A DNA stretch of 64,000 bases from Halococcus saccharolyticus DSM 5350 (GCF_000336915.1 NZ_AOMD01000021.1:145605-209604), one strand, 5' to 3'; positions 17,888 to 26,761 are shown, numbered from the stretch's first letter. A program made the numbers and translations. The notes: generated by a model not told the origin, from the sequence alone.

Positions 17888-18352
17888 ATGATCGACGGAG
17901 TCGAGGTGCGCGACCTTCGAGTCAACGCCGACGAGCGTGGCCATCTAGTAGAGGTCTTTCGCGAAGATTGGGAGCTGTACGACCCGGAGCCGGCAATGGC
18001 CTACTACTCGATGACGTATCCCGGAGTGATCCGGGCGTGGCATCGACACATACGTGGGCAGGTCGATCACTTCACCTGCCCCAGCGGGCGCATCAAGATC
18101 GGAATCTACGACGACCGCGAGGGATCGCCCACTTTCGGCGAGGTCGAGACATACGTCGTCGGCGAACACGAACAACGGCTCGTCAGGATCCCTGGCGCTT
18201 GCTGGCATGGGTTCAAGGCAATCGGCGACACTCCAGCGATACTGATGAACTTCCCGACGAATCTCTACGATTACGACGACCCGGACGAAGAGCGACTCCC
18301 ACACGACACGGATGAGATTCCGCTCGACTGGGAAGCGGATCCGCATGGCTGA
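17888..18352 (+). CDS. rfbC: dTDP-4-dehydrorhamnose 3,5-epimerase-like cupin (RmlC family)
   Basis: 154 residues from the ATG at 17888 (a GTG directly before it is also in frame). The cupin has RGHLVEVFREDW near the N-terminus, AWHRHIRGQVDHFTCPSGRIKIGIYDD carrying the conserved active-site His, and RIPGACWHGFKAIGDTPAILMNFPTNLYDYDDPDE, the substrate-pocket strip of the RmlC family. It is shorter than bacterial RmlC (about 180), as is common for archaeal members. It would epimerise dTDP-4-keto-6-deoxyglucose at C3 and C5. It is followed after 16 bp by rmlA, with rmlD and rmlB close by, so the dTDP-rhamnose pathway is complete. A 3-epimerase-only activity cannot be excluded. Confidence 0.85.
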   Translation: MIDGVEVRDLRVNADERGHLVEVFREDWELYDPEPAMAYYSMTYPGVIRAWHRHIRGQVDHFTCPSGRIKIGIYDDREGSPTFGEVETYVVGEHEQRLVRIPGACWHGFKAIGDTPAILMNFPTNLYDYDDPDEERLPHDTDEIPLDWEADPHG

Positions 18353-18368
18353 ACGAAGGTGACAGACG

Positions 18369-19442
18369 ATGAAGGGACTCATACTTTCAGGCGGGCAGGG
18401 AACGCGGCTGCGACCGATCACGCATACCGGTCCGAAACAGCTCGTGCCGGTGGCGAACAAACCCATTCTCGAATACGCCATTGAAGACCTCCGGGAGGTC
18501 GGCATCACGGAGATCGGCGTTGTACTCGGGAACCTGGGACGGGAGGCGATCCAGTCGTTCTTAGGTGACGGTTCTGCGTTCGGCGTCGACATTACCTATA
18601 TCGTACAGGGGAATCCACTGGGACTCGCCCATGCTGCAGGCTGTGCCCGAGATTTCGTTGGTGACGAGGATTTCGTGATGTATCTCGGGGACAACATCCT
18701 GAAACAGGGGATCGACGAACTGGTGTCGAGCTTCCGGCAAAGCGACCACGCGGCCGGCATCGCGCTCCAGCACGTCGACAACCCACAGCAGTTCGGCGTC
18801 GCCGACGTCACGGCAGACGGACGAGTCGTCCGATTGGTCGAAAAGCCCGACGAACCGCCGAGCGACCTGGCGCTGATCGGGATCTACGTGTTCTCCCCGG
18901 CCATCTTCGACGTGATCGAGCGCCTCTCGCCGTCGTGGCGTGGCGAACTGGAGATCACCGACGCGATCCAGGCCCTGCTCGATGGTGGACACACCATCGA
19001 CTCACACGTGGTTGGCGGCTGGTGGAAGGATACGGGAAAACCGGAGGACGTCTTGGAAGCGAACCGGCTCGTTCTGGAAGACGTTCGACCATCGATCGAC
19101 GGTCGAATCGAGGACGGCGCGGACGTCACCGGTCGCGTCGATCTCGCCGAATCGGCCGTGATCGAAGCGGGAGCGGTCGTTCGCGGTCCGACCACCATCG
19201 CCGCCAACAGCGTGATCGGGAGCGACACCTACGTAGGCCCGTACACCTCGATCGGCCCGGGGTCGACGATCCGGGCGGCCCACATCGAGAACAGCGTCGT
19301 CATCGGCGAGGCGGAGATCGAGACGCGTGGGACGATCGTCGACAGTCTCATCGGTCGACGAGCTGTCGTCGGGAGCGCGGCGGATCTCCGTCCGGAAGGC
19401 CACCGCCTCGTCGTCGGCGAGAACTCGACACTCAAACTCTAA
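18369..19442 (+). CDS. rfbA: Glucose-1-phosphate thymidylyltransferase, long form (RmlA-like)
   Basis: 357 residues. The nucleotidyltransferase domain starts with MKGLILSGGQGTRLRP and carries the sugar-phosphate loop KQLVPVANKPILEYAI, YLGDNILKQG (Asp of the metal site), FGVADV, VEKPDEPPS and GGWWKDTGKPEDVLEAN. After about residue 245 comes a left-handed beta-helix tail of hexapeptide-like repeats (IEAGAVVRGPTTIAANSVIGSDTYVGPYTSIGPGS). This long architecture is common in archaea and in StrD-type enzymes. Expected product is dTDP-glucose, although UTP use is possible. It is in an operon with rmlC upstream and the small zinc-ribbon gene 2 bp downstream. Confidence 0.88.
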   Translation: MKGLILSGGQGTRLRPITHTGPKQLVPVANKPILEYAIEDLREVGITEIGVVLGNLGREAIQSFLGDGSAFGVDITYIVQGNPLGLAHAAGCARDFVGDEDFVMYLGDNILKQGIDELVSSFRQSDHAAGIALQHVDNPQQFGVADVTADGRVVRLVEKPDEPPSDLALIGIYVFSPAIFDVIERLSPSWRGELEITDAIQALLDGGHTIDSHVVGGWWKDTGKPEDVLEANRLVLEDVRPSIDGRIEDGADVTGRVDLAESAVIEAGAVVRGPTTIAANSVIGSDTYVGPYTSIGPGSTIRAAHIENSVVIGEAEIETRGTIVDSLIGRRAVVGSAADLRPEGHRLVVGENSTLKL

Positions 19443-19444
19443 CC

Positions 19445-19624
19445 ATGCGTATCATCACCCACACCTGTCCCGACTGTGGAACCGTCGTCGCGGCGAACGA
19501 ACTGGAGTCAACCCGTGTCGAGAAATGTCCCGGGGTGGACTGTGAACACGTGCTCCAGTTCGACGATCTCCCCGAGCACGAGCGACAGCACTTTCTGGCG
19601 AACCGGGACCGATACCGGCTCTGA
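19445..19624 (+). CDS. Small zinc-ribbon-like protein (59 residues)
   Basis: Begins with an ATG two bases after the rmlA stop and encodes 59 residues. It has four cysteines as HTCPDCG (8, 11) and KCPGVDC (28, 33), a spacing able to bind zinc, followed by a charged helical tail (DLPEHERQHFLANRDRY). I do not recognise a named family. The tight spacing makes it co-transcribed and probably translationally coupled with rmlA. The composition is acidic and typical for the organism, and small zinc-finger proteins of this size are widespread in haloarchaea, so it is likely real. The function is unknown; a regulatory or protein-contact role is guesswork. Confidence 0.7.
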   Translation: MRIITHTCPDCGTVVAANELESTRVEKCPGVDCEHVLQFDDLPEHERQHFLANRDRYRL

Positions 19625-19660
19625 TCGCTGCGAGATGAGCCGTCCTGTGGTATCGTCGTT

Positions 19661-20575
19661 TCAGCTACCATCGTCCGTCCGGTGGAGTCGATCGTCGAGC
19701 GCATCGAGATCGTCGGCGAGCGACGGCTGGTTCCGGCTGAAACGATTCTCGATCTCCCCCACATCGAGACACGTTTGACGGGGACGGCTCGCGGGCCGAT
19801 CGACAGCCGTTATGGATGACCGTTCGAGCAGTGTCGCTGGCGCATCCACTCGTTCGCGAATCGCCACACCGAACTCGTACGGCGTCACACAGGACCGGCA
19901 CGCGACGTGGTACGTCCCCGTACACCGCTCCCGAAGGAGATCGAGGACGGTCTTGGCCGCCTGGCCCGCGCGAGTCGGCGTGACTCGCTGGTCGGTGAAG
20001 AGCGGAACGGACTCGCCCGCATGGAGTCGGTCCCGGACCCACGCCGGAAAGCCGGCCACTACCCCGGGTGGGTTCGCGCGGCCGATCCCGTAGACGAACG
20101 ACAGTCGCACCACCAGAGGTGTGTCGTGTTGCCGTCTCACGGCTTGTTCACCGGCGAGTTTCGACCGGCCGTACTCCTGTATCGGGTTCGGTGTCGCCGA
20201 CTCGTCGTACCGGGTATCGGCCCGTCCGTCGAACACGTAGTCCGTCGAGAGGTGGACAAACGGGATCGCGTCCTCCTCACAGACCGCCGCAAGCGCGCCT
20301 GGAGCGTCAGCGTTGACTGTCCGAGCCCGGTCCGGCTCGCGCTCGCACGCATCGACATCGGTCAGTGCGGCACAGTTCACCACCGCATCCGGACTGGTTC
20401 GGCGGACCACCGATCGGACTCGTTTTCGGTTCCGGATGTCGAGCTCGGTGAGCGAGACATCCAGCGTGGGTGGTTCGGAACGATAGGTGCCAGTGACCGA
20501 CCACTCGCGAGCCACGGCTGCCGTCACGACGTTGCTCCCGACCAGGCCACCGGCCCCGAGCACGAGGAGGTGCAT
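19661..20575 (-). CDS. rfbD: dTDP-4-dehydrorhamnose reductase (RmlD)
   Basis: 304 residues. GAGGLVGSNV at 7-16 binds NAD(P)H, STDYVFDG at 110-117 is the RmlD hallmark, and Tyr135/Lys139 in EYGRSKLAGEQ form the catalytic pair. It reduces dTDP-4-keto-L-rhamnose to dTDP-L-rhamnose. It is transcribed divergently from rmlB, with 59 bp between start codons and one TATA sequence midway. It converges on the rmlC-rmlA-zinc ribbon operon. Length and motifs are normal. Some RmlD-like proteins in archaea act on other 4-keto sugars, but the full rml set makes rhamnose most likely. Confidence 0.88.
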   Translation of the reverse strand: MHLLVLGAGGLVGSNVVTAAVAREWSVTGTYRSEPPTLDVSLTELDIRNRKRVRSVVRRTSPDAVVNCAALTDVDACEREPDRARTVNADAPGALAAVCEEDAIPFVHLSTDYVFDGRADTRYDESATPNPIQEYGRSKLAGEQAVRRQHDTPLVVRLSFVYGIGRANPPGVVAGFPAWVRDRLHAGESVPLFTDQRVTPTRAGQAAKTVLDLLRERCTGTYHVACRSCVTPYEFGVAIRERVDAPATLLERSSITAVDRPASRPRQTCLDVGEIENRFSRNQPSLADDLDALDDRLHRTDDGS

Positions 20576-20600
20576 ATTCTGCCGAATTATAGAACAGGCA

Positions 20601-20612
20601 ATATTATAAATA
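20601..20612. promoter_or_regulatory. Shared TATA element between divergent rmlD and rmlB
   Basis: The sequence atattataaata reads as a TATA box on both strands. Its core (20605) lies 30 nt from the rmlD ATG (20575, minus) and 30 nt from the rmlB ATG (20635, plus). The spacing fits leaderless transcription in both directions. Confidence 0.6.
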
Positions 20613-20634
20613 CACAGTGTGCGTAGATCGACGC

Positions 20635-21555
20635 ATGCGGATACTCGTCACCGGCGGTGCCGGATTCATCGGTTCGAACTACGTTCACTACCTCATCGAA
20701 AACACCGATGACACAGTCGTCACGCTGGATGCCCTCACCTATGCTGGTACGAAGGAGAACCTGGAAGCAGTCATCGACCATCCTCGCCACGAGTTCGTCG
20801 AGGGTGATATTCGAGATCGAACACTGGTCACAGAACTGCTCGAAGACATCGATGCCGTCGTCAACTTCGCCGCGGAATCACATGTTGACCGGTCGATCCA
20901 AAGTTCCGAGCCGTTCGTCACGACGAACGTCCATGGGACGCAGACGCTTCTCGACGCGGCAGTAGAGGGTAATATCGAGCGATTCCTTCAGATATCGACG
21001 GACGAAGTGTACGGACAAGTCCTCGATGGCACCTTCAACGAAGACGACCCGCTCGATCCTCGGAACCCGTACGCAGCGACCAAAGCCGGAGCGGACCTCC
21101 TCGCCCTGAGCTACGAGACCACCTACGATCTCCCCGTACTCGTCACGCGATCCTCGAACAACTATGGACCTCGACAGCATCCCGAGAAGCTCATTCCGAA
21201 GTTGGTCTCACGGGCCACTGCGGGACAATCGCTTCCCATCTACGGCGACGGATCGAACGTGCGCGAGTGGACGTTTGTCGAGGACAACTGCCGAGCCATC
21301 CATCGTGTTCTCCAGGATGGTACACCAGGTGAAATTTACAACATCGGTAGCGGAGTGGAGATCCCGAACATCGAGGTGGCGAGGCGAGTCCTCGACACCG
21401 TCGGTGCTTCCCACGACCTCATCGAGTTCGTCGAGGACCGTCCCGGCCACGATCAGCGGTACGCACTCGACATTCAGAAAGTGTCGGCACTGGGGTGGGA
21501 GCCGCAGTGGTCGTTCGACGAGGGGCTCGAACGAACCATCGATCACTTCGTGTGA
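20635..21555 (+). CDS. rfbB: dTDP-glucose 4,6-dehydratase (RmlB)
   Basis: 306 residues from the ATG at 20635; a GTG at 20617 is in frame but would put the TATA element only about 12 nt away. NAD site TGGAGFIG at 6-13, the RmlB signatures ESHVDRSI (81-88) and STDEVYG (121-127, with catalytic Thr-Asp-Glu), and Tyr146/Lys150 in NPYAATKAGAD. The C-terminal part has SSNNYGPRQHPEKLIPK and the RYALD motif typical of RmlB. It makes dTDP-4-keto-6-deoxyglucose, the precursor for RmlC and RmlD. It is about 20 to 40 residues shorter than bacterial RmlB, normal for archaea. It converges on the GT4 gene downstream. Confidence 0.92.
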   Translation: MRILVTGGAGFIGSNYVHYLIENTDDTVVTLDALTYAGTKENLEAVIDHPRHEFVEGDIRDRTLVTELLEDIDAVVNFAAESHVDRSIQSSEPFVTTNVHGTQTLLDAAVEGNIERFLQISTDEVYGQVLDGTFNEDDPLDPRNPYAATKAGADLLALSYETTYDLPVLVTRSSNNYGPRQHPEKLIPKLVSRATAGQSLPIYGDGSNVREWTFVEDNCRAIHRVLQDGTPGEIYNIGSGVEIPNIEVARRVLDTVGASHDLIEFVEDRPGHDQRYALDIQKVSALGWEPQWSFDEGLERTIDHFV

Positions 21556-21605
21556 GCGGTCACCCCCACTGGGGAACACTGCCGACGGCACCGTCCATCG
21601 GTCAG

Positions 21606-22760
21606 TCAGGGACAGTAGGTCGTGATCGATTCGGGGTGGGTGCGTGCTCCCACAACGCTCGCGTAGAGCGTCTCGGTACTCTCGGCGATCCGATCCCACT
21701 CGTACTCGTGAGCAGTGTCCCTGCATGCCGTCGCCGACGCGTTCGAACGCGCCCGCCGGATGCCCGCAACGAGTCCGTCGATAGTCCTGTCACAAACAGC
21801 TCCCGTGACGCCATCGTCGACGAGCTCTTGGGCGGCGTTCTGGGGATGATCGACCGTCACGACCGGCGTGCCACAAGCCAGCGCCTCTAGAACGGAAATG
21901 CCGAACCCCTCTCTGCGGGATGGGGCGACGAAGACTGTCGCGGTCTTCATCAACGAGAGGACGTCGGTGTATCGATCGATCTCTCCGACGATGGTTACGT
22001 TTTCAGCGAGCCCGAGGCGTGCAACCAGCGATTCTATACGAGCGCGCTCCGGACCGTCGCCGACGATGATACAGTTGACGTCAGACTCAGTTTGTCTGAG
22101 CTGTGCGACCGCTCGTACGAGTACGCCGGCGTTTTTCTCCTCAATCAACCGCCCCACGTAGAGCAGGTCGACCGGCTTGTCGGCGGGTGGAACGGTCTCG
22201 ACCTCCGCCACATCGATCCCGTTCGGCACGAGGCTCGCATCCGCAACGCCGAGACGGCGGAGGTCACGAACAGTCCGCCCTGAAACCGCCACATGTCGGT
22301 CGGGAAGCGTTGCAGTCAGCCGTTCGATGACTCTGCCGACCGTTCCCTTCCAGCCGAGATACTCCATCCAGTAGTCATCCCAGACCTCGTGCCACGTCAG
22401 TACTAACGTCGAGCGCCGCAGAACCGACTGGAGTTTACTCGGAAACACCGGAAAGAACGGGAACTCCTGACAGTCGATCACGTCGAATGATTCGTCCGCA
22501 AGCGGCCGCACCAGACGTGCAGTGAAGGCGAGAGCTTCGGTGATCGACCGCCTGCCATCGACGTAGAGATCGGTCGGGGACATAACGCCATGGAGTGTCA
22601 CCCCATCGCGAGTCACAACCGCCGGACCATCCCAGTACTTGAGTCCATACCAGTGGATATCGTGGTGGACAGCCAGACGTCGTCCGATTTCCCAGACGCG
22701 TTTCTGGACGCCGCCGGTCTCCCACGGGAACACGGCGTCATATACGTACGCGATCCTCAT
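21606..22760 (-). CDS. Glycosyltransferase family 4 (GT-B fold)
   Basis: 384 residues. N-terminal MRIAYVYDAVFPWETGGVQKRVWEIGRRLA, then SLVPNGIDV, LLYVGRLIEEKNAGVLVRAV, IIVGDGPERARIESL and PSRREGFGISVLEALACGTPVVTVDHPQNAAQELV, with the Glu pair of the ExxxxxxxE motif. All are hallmarks of retaining GT4 enzymes. The gene lies beside rmlB and the SDR enzymes, so a rhamnose or related deoxy-sugar donor is possible but not shown. ATG start at 22760. A 124-bp spacer separates it from the upstream SDR gene on the same strand, so read-through is likely. Confidence 0.9.
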   Translation of the reverse strand: MRIAYVYDAVFPWETGGVQKRVWEIGRRLAVHHDIHWYGLKYWDGPAVVTRDGVTLHGVMSPTDLYVDGRRSITEALAFTARLVRPLADESFDVIDCQEFPFFPVFPSKLQSVLRRSTLVLTWHEVWDDYWMEYLGWKGTVGRVIERLTATLPDRHVAVSGRTVRDLRRLGVADASLVPNGIDVAEVETVPPADKPVDLLYVGRLIEEKNAGVLVRAVAQLRQTESDVNCIIVGDGPERARIESLVARLGLAENVTIVGEIDRYTDVLSLMKTATVFVAPSRREGFGISVLEALACGTPVVTVDHPQNAAQELVDDGVTGAVCDRTIDGLVAGIRRARSNASATACRDTAHEYEWDRIAESTETLYASVVGARTHPESITTYCP

Positions 22761-22884
22761 CCGTCAGTCACACTCTTCCTTTTCATGGTCGGATACACGG
22801 GAACGACGTTCCCACTCCTGTTTTTCGAATGCAGCGGATCGACAACGCGACGTTCGATGGCGATCAGCAACCGACAGGAGTCGA

Positions 22885-23949
22885 TCACACATCACCGCTG
22901 GGAACCTGGCGTAGTTCGTCCTGCTGACGGAACGAATCCACAGTGTACCGGATCCCGGTTTCCAGGTCGATGCTCGGCGTCCAATCGAGCATCGTCTCCG
23001 CGCGCGTGAGATCCGGTCGTCGTCGGCTGGGATCGTCCTCGGGCAGCTCCTGATAGCTGATCCCCGCGCGAGTGTCGAGCGCCGCCAGAATCGTCTCTGC
23101 GAGTTCCCAGATCGTCACTTCCTCCCTACTACCCAGATTGACGACCGCACCAGCGGCACGCTCACGGGGTGCCTCTGCGAGCGCTCGAATCCCGCTAACG
23201 AGGTCCGAGACGTAACAGAAACTCCGGGTCTGTGATCCGTCACCGTACACGGTGAGATCCTCGCCACTGAGTGCCTGATCGACGAAGTTCGGAATGACCC
23301 GTCCGTCGTTTCGTCGCATACGGGGGCCATACGTGTTGAAGATACGGACCGTTCTGGCGTCGACGTCGTGCTGGCGGTGATAGGCCGAGACCAGCGCCTC
23401 GGCCAACCGTTTGCTCTCGTCGTATGGAGCCCGCACGCCCCGAGGGTTCACGCGTCCGCGGTACTCCTCTCGTTGTGGATGGATCTCCGGCTCGCCGTAC
23501 ACCTCGCTCGTCGACGCGAGGACGATCGTGGCATCGTGAGTCCGTGCGGTTTGTAGCGCATGGTTAGTTCCCACGCTGTTCGTCAGCGCGATGTCGATCG
23601 CATTGGCTCTGAAATCGATCGGACTCGCGTGGGAGGCGAAGCTGTAGATCTGATCGACACGATCGAAATCGGGGAACGACTCCGTAACGTCGTGTCGCAC
23701 GCTCTCGAAGCGGGCGGTCTCGATGTGGGCGTGGTTTTCGGGCCGACCGGACGAGAAGTTGTCGAGCGACGTCACGCGATACCCGTCATCGAGAAGCGCA
23801 TCGACGATGTGACTCCCGAGAAACCCCGCTCCGCCCGTGACGATGGCGTGTGGTCGATCGTCACTGTGGTCCCCCTGTGTTTCGATCTGTACCCTCTGCT
23901 GTGGGTTTTCGGTTGGATTCTCCGGGGGTTTTCCGTTAGGACGGTTCAT
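22885..23949 (-). CDS. NAD-dependent SDR, UDP-glucuronate decarboxylase (UXS)-like
   Basis: 354 residues. NAD site TGGAGFLG at 38-45, STSEVYGEPEIHPQREEY from 146 with the Ser/Thr and Glu of the decarboxylase family, Tyr176/Lys180 in YDESKRLAEAL, then RIFNTYGPRMRRNDGRVIPNFVDQAL and YGDGSQTRSFCYVSDLV, which are close to the UXS consensus. Expected reaction is UDP-glucuronate to UDP-xylose, although a related 4,6-dehydratase or epimerase activity is possible. A hydrophilic N-terminal extension of about 32 residues precedes the Rossmann fold. The ATG overlaps the TGA of the membrane-bound GT2 by 4 bp, so the two are co-expressed. Confidence 0.85.
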   Translation of the reverse strand: MNRPNGKPPENPTENPQQRVQIETQGDHSDDRPHAIVTGGAGFLGSHIVDALLDDGYRVTSLDNFSSGRPENHAHIETARFESVRHDVTESFPDFDRVDQIYSFASHASPIDFRANAIDIALTNSVGTNHALQTARTHDATIVLASTSEVYGEPEIHPQREEYRGRVNPRGVRAPYDESKRLAEALVSAYHRQHDVDARTVRIFNTYGPRMRRNDGRVIPNFVDQALSGEDLTVYGDGSQTRSFCYVSDLVSGIRALAEAPRERAAGAVVNLGSREEVTIWELAETILAALDTRAGISYQELPEDDPSRRRPDLTRAETMLDWTPSIDLETGIRYTVDSFRQQDELRQVPSGDV

Positions 23950-25265
23950 GCACCGTACCCCTCTCGGTCCGTCTCGTCGCTATCGATACTCTCATCCTCA
24001 GGGCTGGCGGTGGATCGCGGTTGATGGAGGAGTCCGAGAAAGAACGAACTGAAGAACGTCTGGGCTCCCAGAACGAGCGTCGTGAACGCAAGCATATCGG
24101 AGGTGATGAGCGGACGCTGTGTGTAGCCGCTCGCGATCCATCCGCCGAGGAGAAAGACGGTGTAGCCACCGCCAAGCGCGATCAGTGCAAGGCCGATCGC
24201 GAGACCGTATTCGAGCTGGAAGCGACGTTTGAGCCACCCTGTGATCGGGTCACGTTGGGGTCTCACTGGACTCGAGGTGACTGAGCTGAACACGGCGAGA
24301 CCGCCGATCTGGTATCCGACGATCGTCAAGAGGCTCCCGGCGATTACCGTATGTGATCCGAACACGATTCCACCGAGAGTGAGACCGAAAAGCGACGCCG
24401 CCATCGTGAGAACCCCGGCCGAAAACAATCCGAACGCCGGGACAGAAAACAGGAGTCCTGGGGCGTTCATCGCCATGAACTTGACGTGCCGCCAGCCGTC
24501 ACGGAAACTGCTGAGTGTGGCTTCACCCTGACGTTCGTGGTAGGTGATCGGAACCTCGGCGATCTGGAGATCGTTCGCTCCGGCCGCCATCACCATCTCG
24601 CTGGCGAACTCCATTCCGTTCGTTCGAAGTGAGAGTGTGTCGATCACCTCCTTTCGAAACACCCGAAAACCGCTGTGGGCATCGCTCACGCCCGCTCCGT
24701 AGAACAGGTTCAGGAATTTCGTCAACAGCGGGTTGCCGACGTATTTGTGCAATGCCGGCATGGATCCGGGCAGTATGTTGCCTGCCAACCGACTCCCCAT
24801 CACGACATCGGCATCGCCGCGAGCCACGATCTCGAAAAGGTCCGGCAGCTCTTCGAAATCGTACGTCGTGTCTGCGTCCCCGATGACGACGTACTCGCCG
24901 CGGACGTACTCGAACGCGTACCGGTAGGCGTACCCGTACCCCGATCGATCCGGTGTAACGACGAACGCACCCATCTCCGCAGCGATCTGTGGGGTCCGAT
25001 CGGTCGAGCTATCGCTGACGATGATTTCGCCCGTGATCTCTAGCTCACTGAGTGCATGTTTGATACTCGCGATGCACTCCCCGATACCTTCCTCCTCGTT
25101 GAGCGTCGGCATGACAACACTCACTGTCGGCTGTTGTTCGTCATCCCGCGCAACCAACGAGATGCTGTCGGAGTCCGTTTGAGGCGTCGTGAATGAGACC
25201 TCCTCTTTTGCTGTCGTTGGAGGTTTCGGCGCGTTCTCTGCTCCCGTATTCCTCTCAAGACTCAT
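23946..25265 (-). CDS. Membrane-anchored glycosyltransferase family 2 (dolichyl-phosphate sugar synthase type)
   Basis: 439 residues from the ATG at 25265, chosen because a TATA element sits 28 nt upstream; a GTG at 25289 is the alternative. After a 45-residue hydrophilic N-terminus comes the GT2 domain: TVSVVMPTLNEEEGIGECI, IIVSDSSTDRTPQIA, YVVIGDADTTYDF (DxD) and SDAHSGFRVFRKEVID. The C-terminal half has at least four hydrophobic segments (about 265-300, 305-335, 365-390, 405-430). This is the layout of DPM1/GtrB-type enzymes that load a sugar on polyprenyl phosphate at the membrane. It would provide the lipid-linked donor or start the glycan. Confidence 0.87.
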   Translation of the reverse strand: MSLERNTGAENAPKPPTTAKEEVSFTTPQTDSDSISLVARDDEQQPTVSVVMPTLNEEEGIGECIASIKHALSELEITGEIIVSDSSTDRTPQIAAEMGAFVVTPDRSGYGYAYRYAFEYVRGEYVVIGDADTTYDFEELPDLFEIVARGDADVVMGSRLAGNILPGSMPALHKYVGNPLLTKFLNLFYGAGVSDAHSGFRVFRKEVIDTLSLRTNGMEFASEMVMAAGANDLQIAEVPITYHERQGEATLSSFRDGWRHVKFMAMNAPGLLFSVPAFGLFSAGVLTMAASLFGLTLGGIVFGSHTVIAGSLLTIVGYQIGGLAVFSSVTSSPVRPQRDPITGWLKRRFQLEYGLAIGLALIALGGGYTVFLLGGWIASGYTQRPLITSDMLAFTTLVLGAQTFFSSFFLGLLHQPRSTASPEDESIDSDETDREGYGA

Positions 25266-25708
25266 GCATGCCGATGGAATCAGACACACATATAACTATT
25301 CAGTAATTTTTGCCCAGCTTATCATTGAATTTCAATGTGTGTGGGATTTTCACAAGGAGAACCCGTTTTCATGGGATGATTGAGTACTACGTAACGGGAA
25401 TACCTGTGTTACATCGCCAGTTTTTGTGACGAACGAGGGATGGACAATAGATTTCTGAGACACCGAGAACCGTAGATGATCTGGTCGATTCAGTAGCGGT
25501 CAGGCATCGCGATCAATCACAGCTATCCACAACTCTATACTCTACTGAGGATGACGACAGTGACAAGACTGTTGGCATCCAAATTTCTTAGTAATCTGGT
25601 ATTTCATGGAAATCCAAACATCGAACTCCTTTGAGCAGCCCCACTCCATTGATATAGCAATATAAGATTCATGCGTTGTCCATCGGGCACGCTGGAAACT
25701 AAAAATTC
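25266..25708. other. Gene-free AT-rich spacer at the edge of the glycan island
   Basis: Spacer of 443 bp between the GT2 promoter and the integrase stop. It is clearly less GC-rich than the flanks, with no credible ORF on either strand. It is a reasonable place for an attachment site of the adjacent integrase, but no tRNA end or clear direct repeat was found by eye. Confidence 0.5.
25289..25297 (-). promoter_or_regulatory. TATA element for the membrane GT2-UXS operon
   Basis: On the minus strand this reads agttatatg, centred 28 nt before the ATG at 25265. This fits a leaderless transcript and supports that start over the upstream GTG. Confidence 0.55.
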
Positions 25709-26761
25709 TCACACTAACTGATAGATATTTTCTTCATAGACCTCACGGACGCGATTTCCCCAGTTGTGGGTGTAGGTATCGATGATGTCGCCGGCGACAT
25801 CGCCACGGAGATACTTCACGATGCCGCGGTCACCGGTGCGATCCCGGAGATGGGTAGTGAAGAAATGACGGAAATAGTGTGGTGTGACGTTCTCGGTGGC
25901 GTCACCGCCGGTGTGGTACCAGTCCATCGCGCGCGCGTACTTCGACACGATCGAACGCACCATGGGTGGTGTGAGACGTTGCCCCCAGTCGTCTCGTGTG
26001 CTGAGAAACAGCGGCTCGGCGTCTGAGACGGCGTCCGGCCGAACAGCGAGCCACCGCCGGAGCGTACCGTGGAGTTCGTCGTCGACCGGGAGTATCGTCG
26101 CACGTCGACGCTTGTTTGCCGCGCGCCGTCGCTCGCCGTTGATGCTGTCCCCGCGGTTCACGTCGTTCGCGACGTATATCGATCCGACCCGTCCGTTCAG
26201 CTGCCCCCGTCCGCCGAGGGTGTAGGCTGTTTCGAGATCCTCGTCGTCGATCGCGAGGTCCCGTAAATCGAGGTTACAGAGCTCACCGACGCGCATTCCG
26301 GTTTTCAGTAGCGATACGATCACCGCTCGATCGAGCGGGTGAACGATTTCATCGACGAATCGACGCATTTCGGACACCGAAATATCGCGTCGCTGGGGGT
26401 CTTTCTCGATGGTTTCGTCCATCTCCTCGACGACGAGCGCCATCGGGTTCGATTCGAACACCTCGACTTGTATCATGTAGGTGTAGAACCGATGCAGATA
26501 CGATGCGTATGTCGCTACCGTGCTCTGCCTGTGCTCGGCGCGAATCGAGTGGATCCAGGCCATACACTCGCGCCGTCCGGCTTCTGCCGGCGTAAATGGA
26601 CCACCTGGACACCGATCGGGATCCGCGAGAAACGTCTCGAACCGCCGAAGAACGCGTTCGTAGGCCTCCTGTGTGCGTTCCGAACGTCCATGATACTCGA
26701 GGTCTTGAAGGAAGTAACCGATCGGGTCATCTACACCGGTTGCTTCAATCGCCATCGACAT
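25709..26761 (-). CDS. Tyrosine recombinase/integrase (XerC/D-like, haloarchaeal type)
   Basis: 350 residues from the ATG at 26761; the frame is open for 80 further codons, but those lie inside the upstream regulator gene and do not look like protein. The N-terminal SAM-like core-binding domain spans about 10-110 (SERTQEAYERVLRRFETFL). The catalytic domain has Arg157 (TGMRVGEL), His295-x-x-Arg298 (PHYFRHFFTTHL) and Tyr330 in DTYTHNW as the likely nucleophile. The second His/Trp position (usually LGH) reads YLRG here, as in other haloarchaeal members. The start overlaps the upstream RHH gene by 17 bp (11 bp if ATG 26755 is used). It likely mediates integration or excision of an element; the element boundaries are not visible. 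Confidence 0.87.
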   Translation of the reverse strand: MSMAIEATGVDDPIGYFLQDLEYHGRSERTQEAYERVLRRFETFLADPDRCPGGPFTPAEAGRRECMAWIHSIRAEHRQSTVATYASYLHRFYTYMIQVEVFESNPMALVVEEMDETIEKDPQRRDISVSEMRRFVDEIVHPLDRAVIVSLLKTGMRVGELCNLDLRDLAIDDEDLETAYTLGGRGQLNGRVGSIYVANDVNRGDSINGERRRAANKRRRATILPVDDELHGTLRRWLAVRPDAVSDAEPLFLSTRDDWGQRLTPPMVRSIVSKYARAMDWYHTGGDATENVTPHYFRHFFTTHLRDRTGDRGIVKYLRGDVAGDIIDTYTHNWGNRVREVYEENIYQLV

